DNA of 64,000 nucleotides. Origin: Fasciola hepatica. Lineage: Eukaryota; Platyhelminthes; Trematoda; Plagiorchiida; Fasciolidae. The position numbers and the translations under genes were made by a program. The DNA lies in contig CANUEZ040000020.1 in assembly GCA_948099385.1 (NCBI GenBank), positions 11,301,501 through 11,365,500 of the forward strand, read 5' to 3'. The notes under the pieces are model-generated. The model was not told where the DNA came from. It did no database searches and saw nothing but the letters and a program-made list of their open reading frames with translations. This document shows positions 37,916 through 49,347 of the stretch, one piece after another; position 1 is the first letter of the stretch; each line of letters starts with the position of its first letter.

Positions 37916-38291
37916 TGTGCAACACACGTTTGAGTAATGAGTAGCCAAATTCCCAACGGATCCCGAAATCAAAAGACGATTATCCGTGATATTTTACGAT
38001 ACTAGATTATTGAATGAACAATGACACCAAAATATGTAAACTTCAATTATGAGATCACAAGGACTCAACAAACGAGAAACCAAGTTGCGGCGTGCGAGCG
38101 AGGAGCACGTGCGTCACGCAGGTCCAGAACGAGGATATGACAAAGTAGCGCTTTGGGCGCAAACGAACAACAATTGGTCCACAAAAAAACAGCGCGTAAA
38201 GACACGTCAATAGTGTGGACAAGTGAATGATGTTAAGAAAAACGCGGAACTGCAACGGTTTTAGAGGGATTTTCCACGACCGGTCGTTACA
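37916..38291 (-). repeat. 3' LTR of the BEL/Pao element
   Basis: About 376 bp, matching 55,097-55,473. On the element strand it begins TGTAACGACCGG and is preceded directly by a polypurine tract. The distal end is TGT/ACA-like in the better copy (plus-strand TGTTACGAACG) but altered here. The boundaries come from comparing the two copies. Confidence 0.75.
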
Positions 38292-38311
38292 CCGTCCACC
38301 AAAATCCCCCC
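38292..38311 (-). promoter_or_regulatory. Polypurine tract of the BEL/Pao element
   Basis: The element strand reads GGGGGGATTTTGGTGGACGG directly before the LTR start TGTAAC. The copy at 55,474-55,493 keeps the same G/A-rich pattern. This is where plus-strand DNA synthesis would be primed. Confidence 0.6.
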
Positions 38312-38579
38312 GAATTCTTAGCAGAGTCAAGGTTTTGGTATAAAGGTACTGATTCTTCCTACCTACCTAGGCCTTGCTGTCAGTGTGCCTGCCAAGTGCT
38401 TGTCGTCAACGTTCTACTCATGGTCGCACCTATTCCGGTGGCCACGCCGACGCGAGGCTATTCTACATCTTCCACGGGGACAACTGATCGACGGCGAGCG
38501 TGAAGGGGAGATGTAGATGCTGTCCTTGGAAGGGCCATCAAGCTCTGGCCTTACGTGCTGGCGTGAGTGTGCTTGTGTA

Positions 38580-38870
38580 CGATGTAATCTCCTTTGCTGC
38601 CACCTATGCAAAAGACATTCATTAACGTCAACAAAAACGAACGGTAAACACTGTCACTTGTTTGATAGGGGTACCGAGGTAAAGCGCGCTTCTGGTATGT
38701 GCGTATGTGTCTGAATGTACAGTGGAACCGCACGTACCACCACATGTCAAAAAAACTTTCTGTAAGTTCAACGAAAGACTGTGAGCACTGTAACGTGTTT
38801 GATGGGGACCATGTGGTATAAACGAGTATAAGGTAGGTGTGTGTGCTTCTGGGTGTATGATGGTCCGATA
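38580..38870 (-). repeat. Degenerate ~135-bp tandem units in BEL 3' UTR
   Basis: Two imperfect units share the pattern (T)CAACAAAA/TTCAACGAAA, then CACTGT-AC-TGTTTGAT-GGG, then a TGTGTG/TATGTG-rich stretch. Related units are seen in the sister fragment at 55,780-55,970. Identity between units is low. Confidence 0.45.
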
Positions 38871-38872
38871 CG

Positions 38873-40170
38873 TCAATGTGTCGTGAATGCTCCCATATAT
38901 GGGGTTTCTTTTAGCCACCTCGAAGACGAATGCGAAATAGTCCACTGGGCCTCCGTGTTATCAGCTTCTCCGCCTTCACTCTCGAGTAGGCTAATACTGC
39001 GTATGTCGCGAATTAGCGCTCCGTTGGCTGTCCTCAACTTCACCTTTCCTATCATTTCGCCAGCGCTTCCGATGTTTTCCACAACCACTCCCAAGGACCA
39101 GGTGCTGAAATGTGCGCGTTCGTCTGCGACCATCACCATATCCCCGACCTTAAATGGCCTTGTTTTGACTAGCCACTTCTGTCGGGTCTGCGGAGCCGGT
39201 AGGTACCATCGCATCCAGCGCCCCCAGAAAGCCTTGGCTAGATAGTTTGCCTGGTTCCACTCATTGAGGTAGCTCTCACGCAGGTTTGTCGGCCCCTGGA
39301 AACCCTCGTGCAACCAAACGTCAATAAGTCGTTCGGGATGAGTGCCAGATGGGTGAGGTCACCGTTCATTACTGGAACCAGGGGCGGTTGTTCAGGATTC
39401 TCTCTACCTCAGTCATGACGGTGTTCAGCGTCTTGTCGTCGGGCGGCTGTTGCTCCATAACCGACAGCACTATCCGCTTGACGGACCGGATCGTGCTTTC
39501 CCATAAGTCGCCGCGGTAACTGGCCTGTGGGGGGTTGGAATACCATCGTATGCCACGGGCCACGGTTCGATCCAGCAGTTCGTCCTTGCTTATGTTTTGT
39601 GCCAGCACTGCAATTCCCGGTGGGCGCCCACAAAGTTCGACCCATTATCTGAGAATACATCGGCCGGTACGCCTCCTTGGTTGATAAACCTCGGTAAGTC
39701 TGGTAGGAAAGAATCGGTCGTCATCGAATGTGTGACTTTTAGGTGTACCACGCGTGACTTCATTCATGTCATGATACACCCACATCGTTTTTCCAATCTC
39801 CCCTCACTTGATCCACAAGGGCCCGAAATAGTCCAACCCGGTGTCACTGAACAGCCATCAGCCCTCAGTCACTCTGCATTCTGGTAGCGGGGTCATGTGT
39901 TGTTTGCTTGCCCTGGCATTGCGTCTCCTACGTTGCACACAACCTCAGATCGCGCGTTTTACACTCTCTCGTCCTCTCAGCAACCAAAGACCCTTTCGGA
40001 TGACGCTCGTAACGTGACTTTCCCCGGCATGTCCCTCCACGGCGTGGACGTGTTGGATCATTAGCCACAGGTTGTCCAGCTGGTAGCAGTACAGGGTATC
40101 GAAGCTGTTTCGAAGCACAGGTGGGCGATGGTAAGCCTACCATCCACTCACAGCAGTCCATCAATGAGTT
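38873..40170 (-). pseudogene. BEL/Pao integrase and DUF5641 region
   Basis: From right to left: KLIDGLL...GRLTIAHLCF (start of the integrase zinc region, about 40,110-40,160), LDYFGPLW (first catalytic Asp, about 39,830), VFSDNGSNFVGAHRELQCW (second Asp, about 39,605-39,660), RGDLWESTIRSVKR (catalytic Glu, about 39,490) with EVERILNNRPW, and WNQANYLAKAFWGRWMRWYLPAPQTRQKW with GDMVMVADE (DUF5641, 38,873-39,313). All three catalytic acids are present, but frameshifts separate the blocks (for example between 39,369 and 39,313 and around 39,700-39,820). This enzyme would integrate the cDNA. Confidence 0.85.
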
Positions 40171-40180
40171 TGGGGTTTAA

Positions 40181-41076
40181 TTATATTAATTCGCCTCTTG
40201 GAGATGATATTTCATTGCTGATCGGTCTCACCTCTTCCGCCCTCTTGAGCTCTCGGGCGAAAGCCTCTCGTCGTATCATTCTGAAGGTATCGAAGTCTGC
40301 AGCTTGTAGCTCATCGGGACTTATCGGACCGACCCGTATCCGGCCTGAAGGCCGTAGCCCTTCCATGACTAATAAATTTCTCTTAAACCTGGCTAACCAA
40401 ACTAAAGCACGAAGAGTCTTCATCCAGGAAGAAGATCTGACCAATCGCGATAAAATGGATGTCGCTTCGACGACGTTGACCGCTATCACTACGCCTTCGC
40501 TCTCCAGTTCCACTTCCGTGGGGGGTTTTAATTCGTAAACGGGCCAGCCCTATTTAGGCATTTGCAGGAAGTTTGGCCCTCCCGTTCACGTGTCTAGTTG
40601 CCTGAAGTTGGTCGCACCTCGGGAGCACAGTCGGCTGGATCATCGCCAGACCTGGCATGCTTCCACTGGTTCATGGCTGATTCATCGTGGATAATCGTGA
40701 GTTGGTTAGCAACGAAAGTACTAAACCGGCTCTGGACGTCGTTAATGTAGTAAAGTACTATCGTTGAGTCCATCCAAAAGCTAGCCGACCAAATGTTGAA
40801 GTCGAAACATCACCTCGCCGCCTGTACCACCCGGACTGCTAACACGGCTGCACTGAGTTCAAGGCGTGGGATCGAGGCCGACTTCAGTGGAGCAACGCGG
40901 GTTTTAGCAAGCAGGATTCTCGTAGTATGTTGTCTACCTCCTGTGCACCATCGTCCGTACACCACGGCTCTATAACCGACTTCCGATGCATCGGAAAAGG
41001 CATATATTTCCCCTGTCCGTGTTGCATGACCAGCAGCCAAACATCGTGGAACCCTTATTTCCCCCAATTTCTTCAA
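40181..41076 (-). pseudogene. BEL/Pao RNase H region and linker to integrase
   Basis: The frame at 40,810-41,076 has EIYAFSDASEVGYRAVVYGR (RNase H, Asp of FSDAS) and PLKSASIPRLELSAAVLAVR (Glu of PRLEL), both typical of BEL/Pao. Around 40,640-40,740 FVANQLTIIHDES...NQWKHARS...DPADCA follows, the usual RFVANR...NPADYATRG block. The frame at 40,181-40,513 carries SSWMKTLRALVWLARFKRN and DELQAADF...REAFARELKR, the linker before integrase. There are stops between blocks. Confidence 0.8.
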
Positions 41077-41246
41077 GAAGTTCTGAAATTCTTCCTAGTC
41101 CATCCGGTCTTCTCGGTCTTACGGCACAGCCGCTGCAACAGGATCTTTCCGTGATAGCAGCCAGGGTGAGACAAAACTGAGTGGGTCGAAAAGACTACAG
41201 ACAGTGGATAGTATACCTCGACAGGTTACCGGCAGCCCGGAAACGT

Positions 41247-41957
41247 TTATCTCAAAAGCAAAGTCGTCGGTCTCGCGTCCCATTGTATTCCTAAAGTGCA
41301 TTCAGTAGGGAGTGGAGAGCCGTCCAAACCTCTAACCCTTTCGGCCTCCCCGTGGTACGGAATGACCTCGAGCACTTCTGAAGCGTTCGACATCCATTTT
41401 GGTAGATGGAAGCCGCCCTCTTCCAGCAGTCTTGTCAGGCCTCGGAACTGCGCTAGGGGTGATTCTATATCATCGAATGATCCAAGATAGTCGTCGACGT
41501 AGAAATGCCTGCTCACTCTATCTACTACCGACCGATGGACCAGATCTCCCTGTTTGTTCGCAGATTCCCGAAGGGTGTAGTTCGCACAGAACGGTAACGA
41601 TATGGCTCCGAAGGGGTGGACGGTCATCCTATAATGTACCACTGCGTTGTCCCGGTCGTCCTCTTCCCACCACAGAAAAAGCAAAGCATCTAGTTCTCCT
41701 ACCGTTTTACTCACCTGATGAAAAGTTTCCCTGATATCGGCGGACAAGGCCACTCTACCCACTCTGAAACGGCACAAAACTTCGATCAGTGGCATGGTCC
41801 ATTCAGGTCCTCGTAGTAGGCGACTGTTTAACGGCCTACCCTGGAACGTGGTTGCACAGCCAAATATCACCCGCCGTTTTTCGGGTTTCTTGGGGTTGAT
41901 AACCGGGTAGTGGGGTGGATACCAGATACCCTTTTGGCCGTCGGTGTTTGCAGGCAC
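41247..41957 (-). pseudogene. BEL/Pao reverse transcriptase
   Basis: An open stretch of 236 codons with classical BEL/Pao RT motifs: YPPHYPVINPKKPEKRRVIFGC, LLRGPEWTMPLIEVLCRFR, VALSADIRETFHQV (catalytic Asp), HPFGAISLPFCANYTL and RHFYVDDYLGSFDD (catalytic YVDD). It joins the upstream spacer (41,996-42,367) through a frameshift near 41,985-41,995, and RNase H by another. The catalytic residues are intact but the polyprotein is not. Confidence 0.9.
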
Positions 41958-41995
41958 CTTTCGACGCAGCCGAGAGTCTCGTTTCGCTTCCTTAA

Positions 41996-42720
41996 TTATG
42001 CATATCGTTCCCGCAGACCCTGATCTCGAACGAAACTTTCCTTCAGTCGTAGTAGTCGTTGGAGAACATATTTGCTGTAATCAGTCCACGGGTCAGCAGA
42101 TGTGCGCCATGGGGGGGAGCCTCGAACTGCTTTTAGGGCCTCTGGTACGTTGCCGCACCGTTTGTAGAGCGAAGTGATCCTCTTGAGACAACGATGGTCT
42201 TTCGTCTCCAATATCAATAAACTCCTTTTCATACAGCGCTGCAGATGGTACTCTATGCGGTTCGTTTCGGAGGATAAGCAATTCACGGAACCGCGTACCC
42301 CTACTGGACCGTATAACATCCATCTCAGAGCAGTGCATACGGCACAAGGTGCCTGGCGGTCGCCCACTCTCTAGTCAAGCACCCAATGCGCCTCTGGCAC
42401 GTCGCAGCCGATGGGGAGATCCACTTCATTATCTTCCCAGTCTACAACGGTTACATCCTGCAGGTGGGGCCACCTAGTCAATACGGTGTTCACCGACAGT
42501 GGTGCTCGCATGGGGAAATCAGCTAATGTGAATGCTTTCGTTGGTTCCATTTGCTCGTTAGTGTCTATGGAGATGAGGTACAACCTCAACCGGCCGGCAG
42601 TCATTAATTGTGTTCCTCCCACCATGCTTAATGCTAACGACGTCGCACCTTTAGCGAGCCGGTGTTTGTCGGCAAATCACTCTTCCACTAGGGTAGTGTC
42701 ACGTCCACTGTCAACGCTTT
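41996..42720 (-). pseudogene. BEL/Pao protease and protease-RT spacer
   Basis: The minus strand has VDSGRDTTLVEE (aspartic protease active site DSG at 42,705-42,713), one TGA shortly after, then DKHRLAKGATSLALSMVGG. It continues as VNTVLTRWPHLQDVTVVDW and IGCDVPEAHWVLD, a TAG at 42,371-42,373, and then RVGDRQAPCAVCTALRWMLYGPVG. The spacer blocks are highly characteristic of BEL/Pao. The TAG stands where relatives usually have Gln (WVLDQR), so it is probably CAG to TAG. Confidence 0.85.
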
Positions 42721-43651
42721 GACCACCCCAGCTGGGGTCACTACTCCCACGGCCACTACGCCTGAACGTACCGGTTTACTGGCACAGCGTGACGTTGAAC
42801 AAATAACACTGGGCTTGGTGTTCTTCTCTGGTGTTGCTTCTCCCGCCTGGTGTAATAATCCATGGCGTCTGCCTGTGCAGCCCTCGTGACCACATCTGTT
42901 CCTTGTTCTACAAGCTGCCGCCCGGTGCGTGGTGTTCGGACATATAAAGCAGGCTCCTGTCATCCTCGTCATTCCCCATCGTTCGTTTATTGTGTCGTTG
43001 ACGAACTTGGGGCATTCTAGTAGCCATGGCTAGCATCACAGGACTTGCAACTTGGTTGCGCTATGGCATCACGTGAAATGGAGTGTGCATTGGTCCAAGG
43101 CTGATATTTCGGCTGTTCCAGAGCAATGGTTTGAACCTGGATAGCACCAGACTTGTTTGTTTGGTTGCTGTCCCGGATAAGTCGACCAAATCTGCTGTCG
43201 GCTATCTTGGTTTGCCTGTCCAAGTTTTCGGCCAGGCCTTAGAAGTTAGCCTCCTGGTCGCCTCGGCTTATCCGTTCCGCCTCTTCCGCCCACCGACCCT
43301 GTAGTTCGGGAGAGAGGTAACGGAATATGTCCTCCAAAGCATGCATTGCATCTAGGTCAGCACTGTAACCTAAGTGGTCGAGGGCTATTGAGCAGTTCTG
43401 CATGTTGATCACCAGGTCTGCCATTGTGTAGACTTCGCTCTTGGTTCTTTTGCCTCTATCATCAAGCCCTCTATTAGGTTACGGGCTATTCTGAAAGGTT
43501 GGTCAAACAGGTCCCTCGCAATCCACCTTGCTCGGGTGTAGCCTTGTTCTGGGTCGAGCGTGGTAAATTTAATATTTAATATTGGTAAATTTCTCGGCCA
43601 TGGTCGAGAGGCACGCGCTAACGCATGATCATGGTGTAACACGTTACTCAA
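42721..43651 (-). pseudogene. BEL/Pao gag with CCHC zinc knuckle
   Basis: Gag segments: LPILNIKFTTLDPEQGYTRA and ARDLFDQPFRIARNLIEGLM (43,409-43,651), then ALDHLGYSADLDAMHALEDI and YLSPELQGRWAEEAERIS (43,239-43,424). The nucleocapsid-like part has CFICPNTTHRAAAC, a perfect C-x2-C-x4-H-x4-C knuckle, followed by CRTRNRCGHEGC...HGLLH, a Cys/His cluster usual in BEL gag (42,840-42,960). Frameshifts occur near 43,420 and 43,000. The N-terminal part of gag is missing at the right edge. Confidence 0.8.
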
Positions 43652-45505
43652 TAAGATGAAATATTCACAAAAGTCTAAGTATGGAAGTCGAGAGTATCAG
43701 AGATGGAAAAACATAGGCAGCAACAGTTTGAATGGATCATTCTGATAAAGGTTTGCGCGGCAGTTTCGAACCAGTTTCGAATCCGGGCTAGGCAGTGGTG
43801 CGCGGTGGAGATGTCAAAGAAATCGTTAACGCAGTGCTAAGGAGGCATTATGAACAAGAATGATGCAAGCCAAGGAAACCGGAGGCCAATTAAGGTTCTG
43901 CAGATGGAGTAAATTTTTAGCAAGAAGAAAAGGGGGGATAATCGACGCATGCGAAGAGGATAGCGATCCATGAAGACAATGCAGACCCTGAATGACGGAT
44001 TTACCGGAGCTCGAAAAACGGAATGAGTTTTGAATCAAGGGGACATGAGGCCAATTTCGTGAAAGTGAACTGGTGGATGTGGGAGAAACAGCAGTCCATA
44101 AAAAGGCAAGTTTAGATTCAAGGCCAATAACATGTACTATTCAGAAATAAGAAGGCGCAACTGGAGGGTTCTCGAGAAGTGGAGAGTCAATTTCCAGCCG
44201 GCTACGGTTCGGAGGAAGGATAACCTGTGGTAACGGATAATAAAGTGGGAAAATCTCCGCATGGACTTCAGCGTTATTATGCTGTTTCACTGACAAATAT
44301 ATATGTATGTGTTGATGCATTGCCTTCAGTGTTATTCAGCGTCATTTCTGGTAATGTACGGCTTCGAATGCGTAAGTTTCGTCTGGCAAGCACAGTATGT
44401 GTCGGTCAATCAGCCGAGTGTGGCCGTATATTAGCGGCATGCGCGTGAACTGGAATTCGTGTTCGTTGCGTTTGAAAAAGCTGAACGACCTGATAAGCAA
44501 TTAGAGGTATCTCCTGTTGTGTGGTTTGATTTCAGTCTCAGTTGCTATGGTAGGTTCCACTTGAGTCTCTGTCCGTGTGAGTCAAAGCGGCATCCTTGGT
44601 TAGCCAATTTGGCGACTGAGATGGCGAGAGACAACGAACCTGAAATAAAGGAAGATTGCAGTCTGGACGTGGTTCTAGCTGTGGGTTATGATAATATATG
44701 AAGACAATAAACAATGGATTGGTTAGGTCTATGTGAGTGGGGCACGGGTAAAATAGACTCGCAGTGGATTTGAGCTATACTGCTGCAGGCCGACGAAGTT
44801 GCGTACACTGGCTTGGTAGCTGTGTATGCATTTCAAAGGATTTGTGATTTGCCCGTGAGCATGGCATCGCTGGGATAATAATAAAAGACCTAGGGCTTCA
44901 CGGTTTAGAGTGGTTAGTAATGATAACCCTCGATACCGTTTGCTTACGCAGAACGTAGTTTGGCAACGAGGCGATAGGATAGGTTTGAAGTGACAGACTG
45001 AGCGAGTAGGACTAACATACTGTTTGCGTGGCGCTACGCTGTTACTGTCTCTTTCGGTATAGTGGTTATTCTGTACTGAGTAGTTTCTGAGGAGTCAAAG
45101 TAGAAGGAACTATTGGGGTGACAGTAGTGATACATTAGAGGTAATTGGTCACTTGTCTTGGAACATTGACGCGAGTTCATCTATGCTCTTCCTCTATAGT
45201 GCTATCGTACTGAGATTAAGCTCCAATGTGAGCAAGGAAATCTGATGCGGATATGATTGCATGGTTACCATGGTATCTTTTTCGCTGTTATCGTACTGCA
45301 AAGCGGGACTACACCGATGTGAGGACTGGTTTGGGGAGCCGTGAGAGGTGGGTCCGAATTTTCGTCAGGGAAGCAAACTCTAACAGTCTACATTTGGTGC
45401 TCATGGTAGGCGGCACAAGGGCCAGCTCCAGGTAGGGAGGTAGCACGATACACAACTACTGGCATCCAGCACGTGGCGCTCCAAGAATGATCCACACTTT
45501 TTAGA
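43652..45505. other. No gene identified between BEL gag and CR1 3' end
   Basis: The plus strand is G-rich. Short open frames only. The missing BEL 5' LTR was looked for here (TGTAAC/GTTACA ends, CGACCGG) and not found; a lone GCTGTTAC at about 45,038 has no supporting flank. Confidence 0.3.
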
Positions 45506-46432
45506 CGTTCTTATTATTCTTTTTTTTTAATGGTTTTATCACAGTCAGGTATCTGGCTGTCAGAGAAGGCGGAGCTGCTTTTGGTGGGCGACCACAGCTC
45601 CCACGCCCCGGCCGAAACATGGACCGCATGTAACAAGCCGCGTTGGGAATAGGTCCACCACACCAGTCAATCCGTAGCGACACTACAACCCAGAGACATG
45701 GGTCACATGTGACAAGGCTGGTGCGCCTGGAAACAAAACAGTGGGTATTTTTTTTCTCACTTTTTTGTGCCAATCTCTTACTTTTTGGTGTTTATGTCTT
45801 ATTGGTGATCAACTCTGTGCAGGGAGACCATCACGGCCAGGAATGTTTGCAGAAGTGCCGCGCTAACACTCGCCTTATCCGTGAAGTCAGAACATCCAGG
45901 CCGTTTACATGGGACAAAAAATGCAGGGGGAAGTAGGGTCAACCACAGCCTGCGATTATTCGATGGGGTTTATGTTCGACGCAACGCCAGTCTGCACAAA
46001 GATGGGGTACAACTTGCAGCACTAACAACGTGATTCGTCGGTACGATCCACAGATGGTTAGTAGTTTTGCTGGCTAAGTATCAAATGTTGTATAGGCCTA
46101 TCTTGGAGGATGCTAGAGTTCTGTGATAGGGACAGAATTTGAGCTGTGAATGTCTGATGGTGACTACTGGATGGAGGTTGAGGAGTGTGACAGGTGCTGC
46201 GTCTTGGGTTAGAGACAGAGGCAAAAACTTAATAATAATCAGCACTGGAAATGTTCAAAGACTATCTTTCATGCTTCCAGTGGTATTTCATATATTCAAA
46301 TACGACTTCTGAAGCACTGGCCTCAGTCATGAGAGTTATTATGTTTAGGCATTGTAAACTGGTAGGTTTACGCTTAGGTGATGGCAATTACATCGTATGG
46401 TGTGGCACATCCTAGATTATCAAGGGTTCGGG

Positions 46433-49343
46433 TTAGTATCCAACGCTTTCCTCATAAGCTCTGTCAAAAGACATATAAGGATTCGTAAGAGTTATCAGTT
46501 TTTGGATGTCCAGAGCTACGTGTAGTCTAGACTTAAACATATTTAGGGAATCTACGGAACGTACATCAGCTGGGAGTTTATTCCACAGAGTTGCATATTT
46601 CAGGAGGAAGAAGTTTTGCCTTAAGGATTTCCGAGAAGTTGGGATCGTTATACGGTGTTCCCTATTACGCAGCTGATGTGTCGAGTTTATACTGAACTGA
46701 ACTTGGCTGGAGGATATAGCTTGTTTGTGGAGCAAAGTAAACAAAAATGCGAGGTTGAGTTTTATTCTCCTAAGCCATAGGGGATCAAGCCGCAGGAGTG
46801 TACACCGCTGTCTGTAGGTCAGGGTCGTAGAAGTTCCAAACAGTTTTTCGGTAAATCGACGCTGTACATTCTCAGTGTCGATAATGTCACGTTTATGCAT
46901 ATTTGAGAACACAAGTGTACAGTACTCTAGGGTTGGGCGAATATGAGTTTTGTATATCTCTAACTTACTGTTCGTGAGAAGAAAATTTCTCTGCAACAAG
47001 CCAAGGGACTTATTTTCCCGTGCAGTTATGTAGGAAGTTTGTTCAGAGAAATTGAAAGTGTAAGAATATTGCAGTCCAAGGTCTCTAATTGTTGGGGAAA
47101 ATGGGAGTGAGACACCGCCAATCTTAAGCGTATCATAAGGAATATTGCAGTTTAGCGAGAGATAACTGCTTTTGTTCACTGAAAATTCCATTTTCCAGCT
47201 ATCACACCAGGAGGATAAGGACTGTACGTCGACCATGATGTTATTCACTGCTACAGGTAGGTCTCCTCGTTCGAATTCATAGACTATCTTCATATCATCG
47301 GCAAACAAGAAAATTTCGCCGTAAGTGATGACGTTGCAAATATCATTTATATATAGTAAGACAAGCAGTGGTCCTAGAACACTACCTTGGATAACCCCGC
47401 TGTTTACTGGGTGGGGGTCTGATACCTGACCGCTGATGCAGGTAACTTGGTGACGGTCTTGTAGATAGGATTTAAACCAACTGAGTAGGGGGTTTTCAAT
47501 ACCGTATCCCCTAACCTTGTTGAGTAACTGCAGATGTGGCACTCTGTCGAAAGCTTTTGTCATATCAAGATAGATGATGACGAGTGCTCTGTCTTTGTCG
47601 GCAGCTGTTGTTACCAAATTTAGAAAGTCAAATTGGCAGGTTGAACACGACCGTGATTTGAGAAATCCGTGCTGTCTTGGGCTGATGAGCTTATGTGCAG
47701 AAAGGTAGTCGGTCAGGTAGTGTTTTACGACTTTTTCTAGCAGCCTCGAGATCATTGGCGTATGATTGATCGGGCGGTAATTGGCAATGTCATGCACTGC
47801 GCCTTTCTTGTGCCTGGGGATGATAATGGATTTCTTCCATTGGCTGGGGAAGGTCCCGGTTTGCAGAGATAGATTGTATTGGTTTAGTAGTAGAAGGGGA
47901 ATGTCCGGGCCACCAAGAGCGAATATTGCTGATGGTAGGCCGCCAGGCTCGGTGTAGTAGGTCGGTTTGAAAGTGTGGATGTATCCATTTATATCCGTAG
48001 TGGTAACCGTGATAGAACTGAGTGAGGAGTTTGTGACAGACGGGGTGACAAGCTAGGTTCACGCTGGGCTGAGAGACACGGTGGTTGTGTAGAATGTAAT
48101 AAACGTGTCAGCTATCTTTCGAGGTGAGGTTATGAGGTTATCCAAATGGATGATCTGTTTTATGTATCGAGTTGATTGTGGGGCACGAGCCCTGTGTAGC
48201 CGGGCTAGTTCTTGAGCTTTGTTTGGGTGGCGTAACGCTTTGGTTTCTTGCTTTAGTTGTAGGTCACGGGCCTTGCGGTGGATTTTGTAATGGAGGCGTT
48301 CCAGTCTGAAGACTGTACGAAAGTCTCTATTTCGTTGGTACTGCCGTCGTAGCTTGTCGTGTTTCTGCTTTAGCCTGGCTATATGGTAACCTGCTGGTCT
48401 GGATGGATTGTAGGGGCGTGATATGTTTTCGATGCATGAGTGTAAACTTGAGTAGAGGAGGTCAGCGGCGAACTGGGGATTTGCTGTTAGGAAAAACTTG
48501 TCCCAGTTTCTGGAGCGAATTTGAGGGGGAATATGGTCCCATTTAAAGTGACGGAAAGAGGGACCGTTACATGGTAGGCTAACAGTACGTGGCTTGACTT
48601 GAAATCTGCAACTGACGATTTTATGGTCGCTGCCTGTGTAGTCGTTTAGTACGGAGGCAGAGACGTTCGTGAGACCCAGGGTAAATATCAGATCAAGGAT
48701 GTTATTCTTTCTGGTATATTGTTTTACATGTTGGGCCCACTGGCCCAGGCGAATGCATGAGGCAAATTGCAAATACTTGTAGGGGGCAGAAAAGGAGGAC
48801 TAGTTTACGCCCGGGGCATTGAAGTCGCCTGCTATAAATTTACCTCCAAATGGCAGGTCAGCGATGTAATTAAATGCATCAATGATGGGATTAAATGTGG
48901 AAGTGTCGTTTCTGGGGGGTCGATACATTCAACCTACAACTATGTTCATCTGGGATAAAGAAATTGTAAACCATATAGAATCTTCAACATTTGCGTGCAC
49001 GGTATTTTCCAGTAGGGTGGCAGATAGGCTGCTCTTGACATACCCCATGCAACCTCCACCGCGGTGGTAGATTCGTTGAGTCCTGAAGGTTTGATAACCG
49101 ATCAGTGATATTTTGTCAGAAGGTATGTTCTCGGTGAGCCAAGTCTCAGTAATCAGGATTATATCGAAGTTGTGGACGAAATCCCGTCTTTTTATAGCGG
49201 AAAGCTTGTTCAAGATGGAACGGGAGTTGAATAGTGCTATGGTAAGCATTTCTGTAGGAGGCTTTGAAGCGTCAGTGGATTTGGTAGCCAGGGTGTGCGT
49301 GGCTGGGCGGTGATCAATGGATGTGTCATTCATGCAGGAAGAC
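46433..49343 (-). pseudogene. CR1 copy A ORF2: endonuclease and reverse transcriptase
   Basis: One continuous minus-strand frame of about 970 codons with only four in-frame stops: TGA 48,929-48,931, TAG 48,800-48,802, TGA 48,059-48,061 and TAG 48,053-48,055. Endonuclease: LFNSRSILNKL, DIILITETWL (catalytic Glu), HRGGGCMGYV, FIAGDFNAPG, SGSDHKIVSC-like TGSDHKIVSC. RT: NYRPINHTPMISRLLEKVV, QHGFLKSRSC, IIYLDMTKAFDRVPH, SGVIQGSVLGPLL, LFADDMKIVYEF (catalytic FADD), and a thumb with RRFTEKLFG and PLWLRRIKLNLAFL. Catalytic residues are all intact; only the stops and the gypsy insertion disable it. The insertion cuts the frame just upstream of the endonuclease domain. Confidence 0.9.
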
Positions 49344-49347
49344 AGGA
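49344..49347. repeat. Target site duplication, left copy (AGGA)
   Basis: AGGA directly left of the gypsy LTR, matched by AGGA at 53,757-53,760. Four bp is within the usual 4-6 bp range for Ty3/gypsy elements. Confidence 0.7.

Larger units (their letters stand above)
37916..43651 (-). mobile_element. BEL/Pao LTR retrotransposon, 5'-truncated and decayed
   Basis: In minus orientation: gag, CCHC zinc knuckle, aspartic protease, reverse transcriptase with YVDD, RNase H, integrase, DUF5641-type C-terminus, about 560 bp of 3' UTR, polypurine tract and 3' LTR. Domain order and motifs are diagnostic of BEL/Pao. No 5' LTR or primer binding site is visible right of gag (43.65 kb onward), so the copy is truncated or its 5' end is too diverged. 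Coding frames carry several frameshifts and stops, so it is non-autonomous. Confidence 0.85.

Noticed and set aside
43760..43785. TTTCGAATCC resembling a tRNA B box
   Set aside because: No A box at the right distance and no cloverleaf; not a tRNA or clear SINE.
45696..45716. 12-bp palindrome GTCACATGTGAC
   Set aside because: Resembles an E-box but is an isolated short palindrome, expected by chance at this scale.
45643..45936. Plus-strand frame with a signal-peptide-like segment and cysteines
   Set aside because: No methionine just before the hydrophobic segment, and it is antisense to the likely 3' UTR of CR1 copy A. Hydrophobicity comes from a T-rich run.
47680..47700. CTGATGAG as a hammerhead core candidate
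   Set aside because: It is the complement of the CR1 RT coding sequence around ISPRQHG; no GAAAC with pairing stems.
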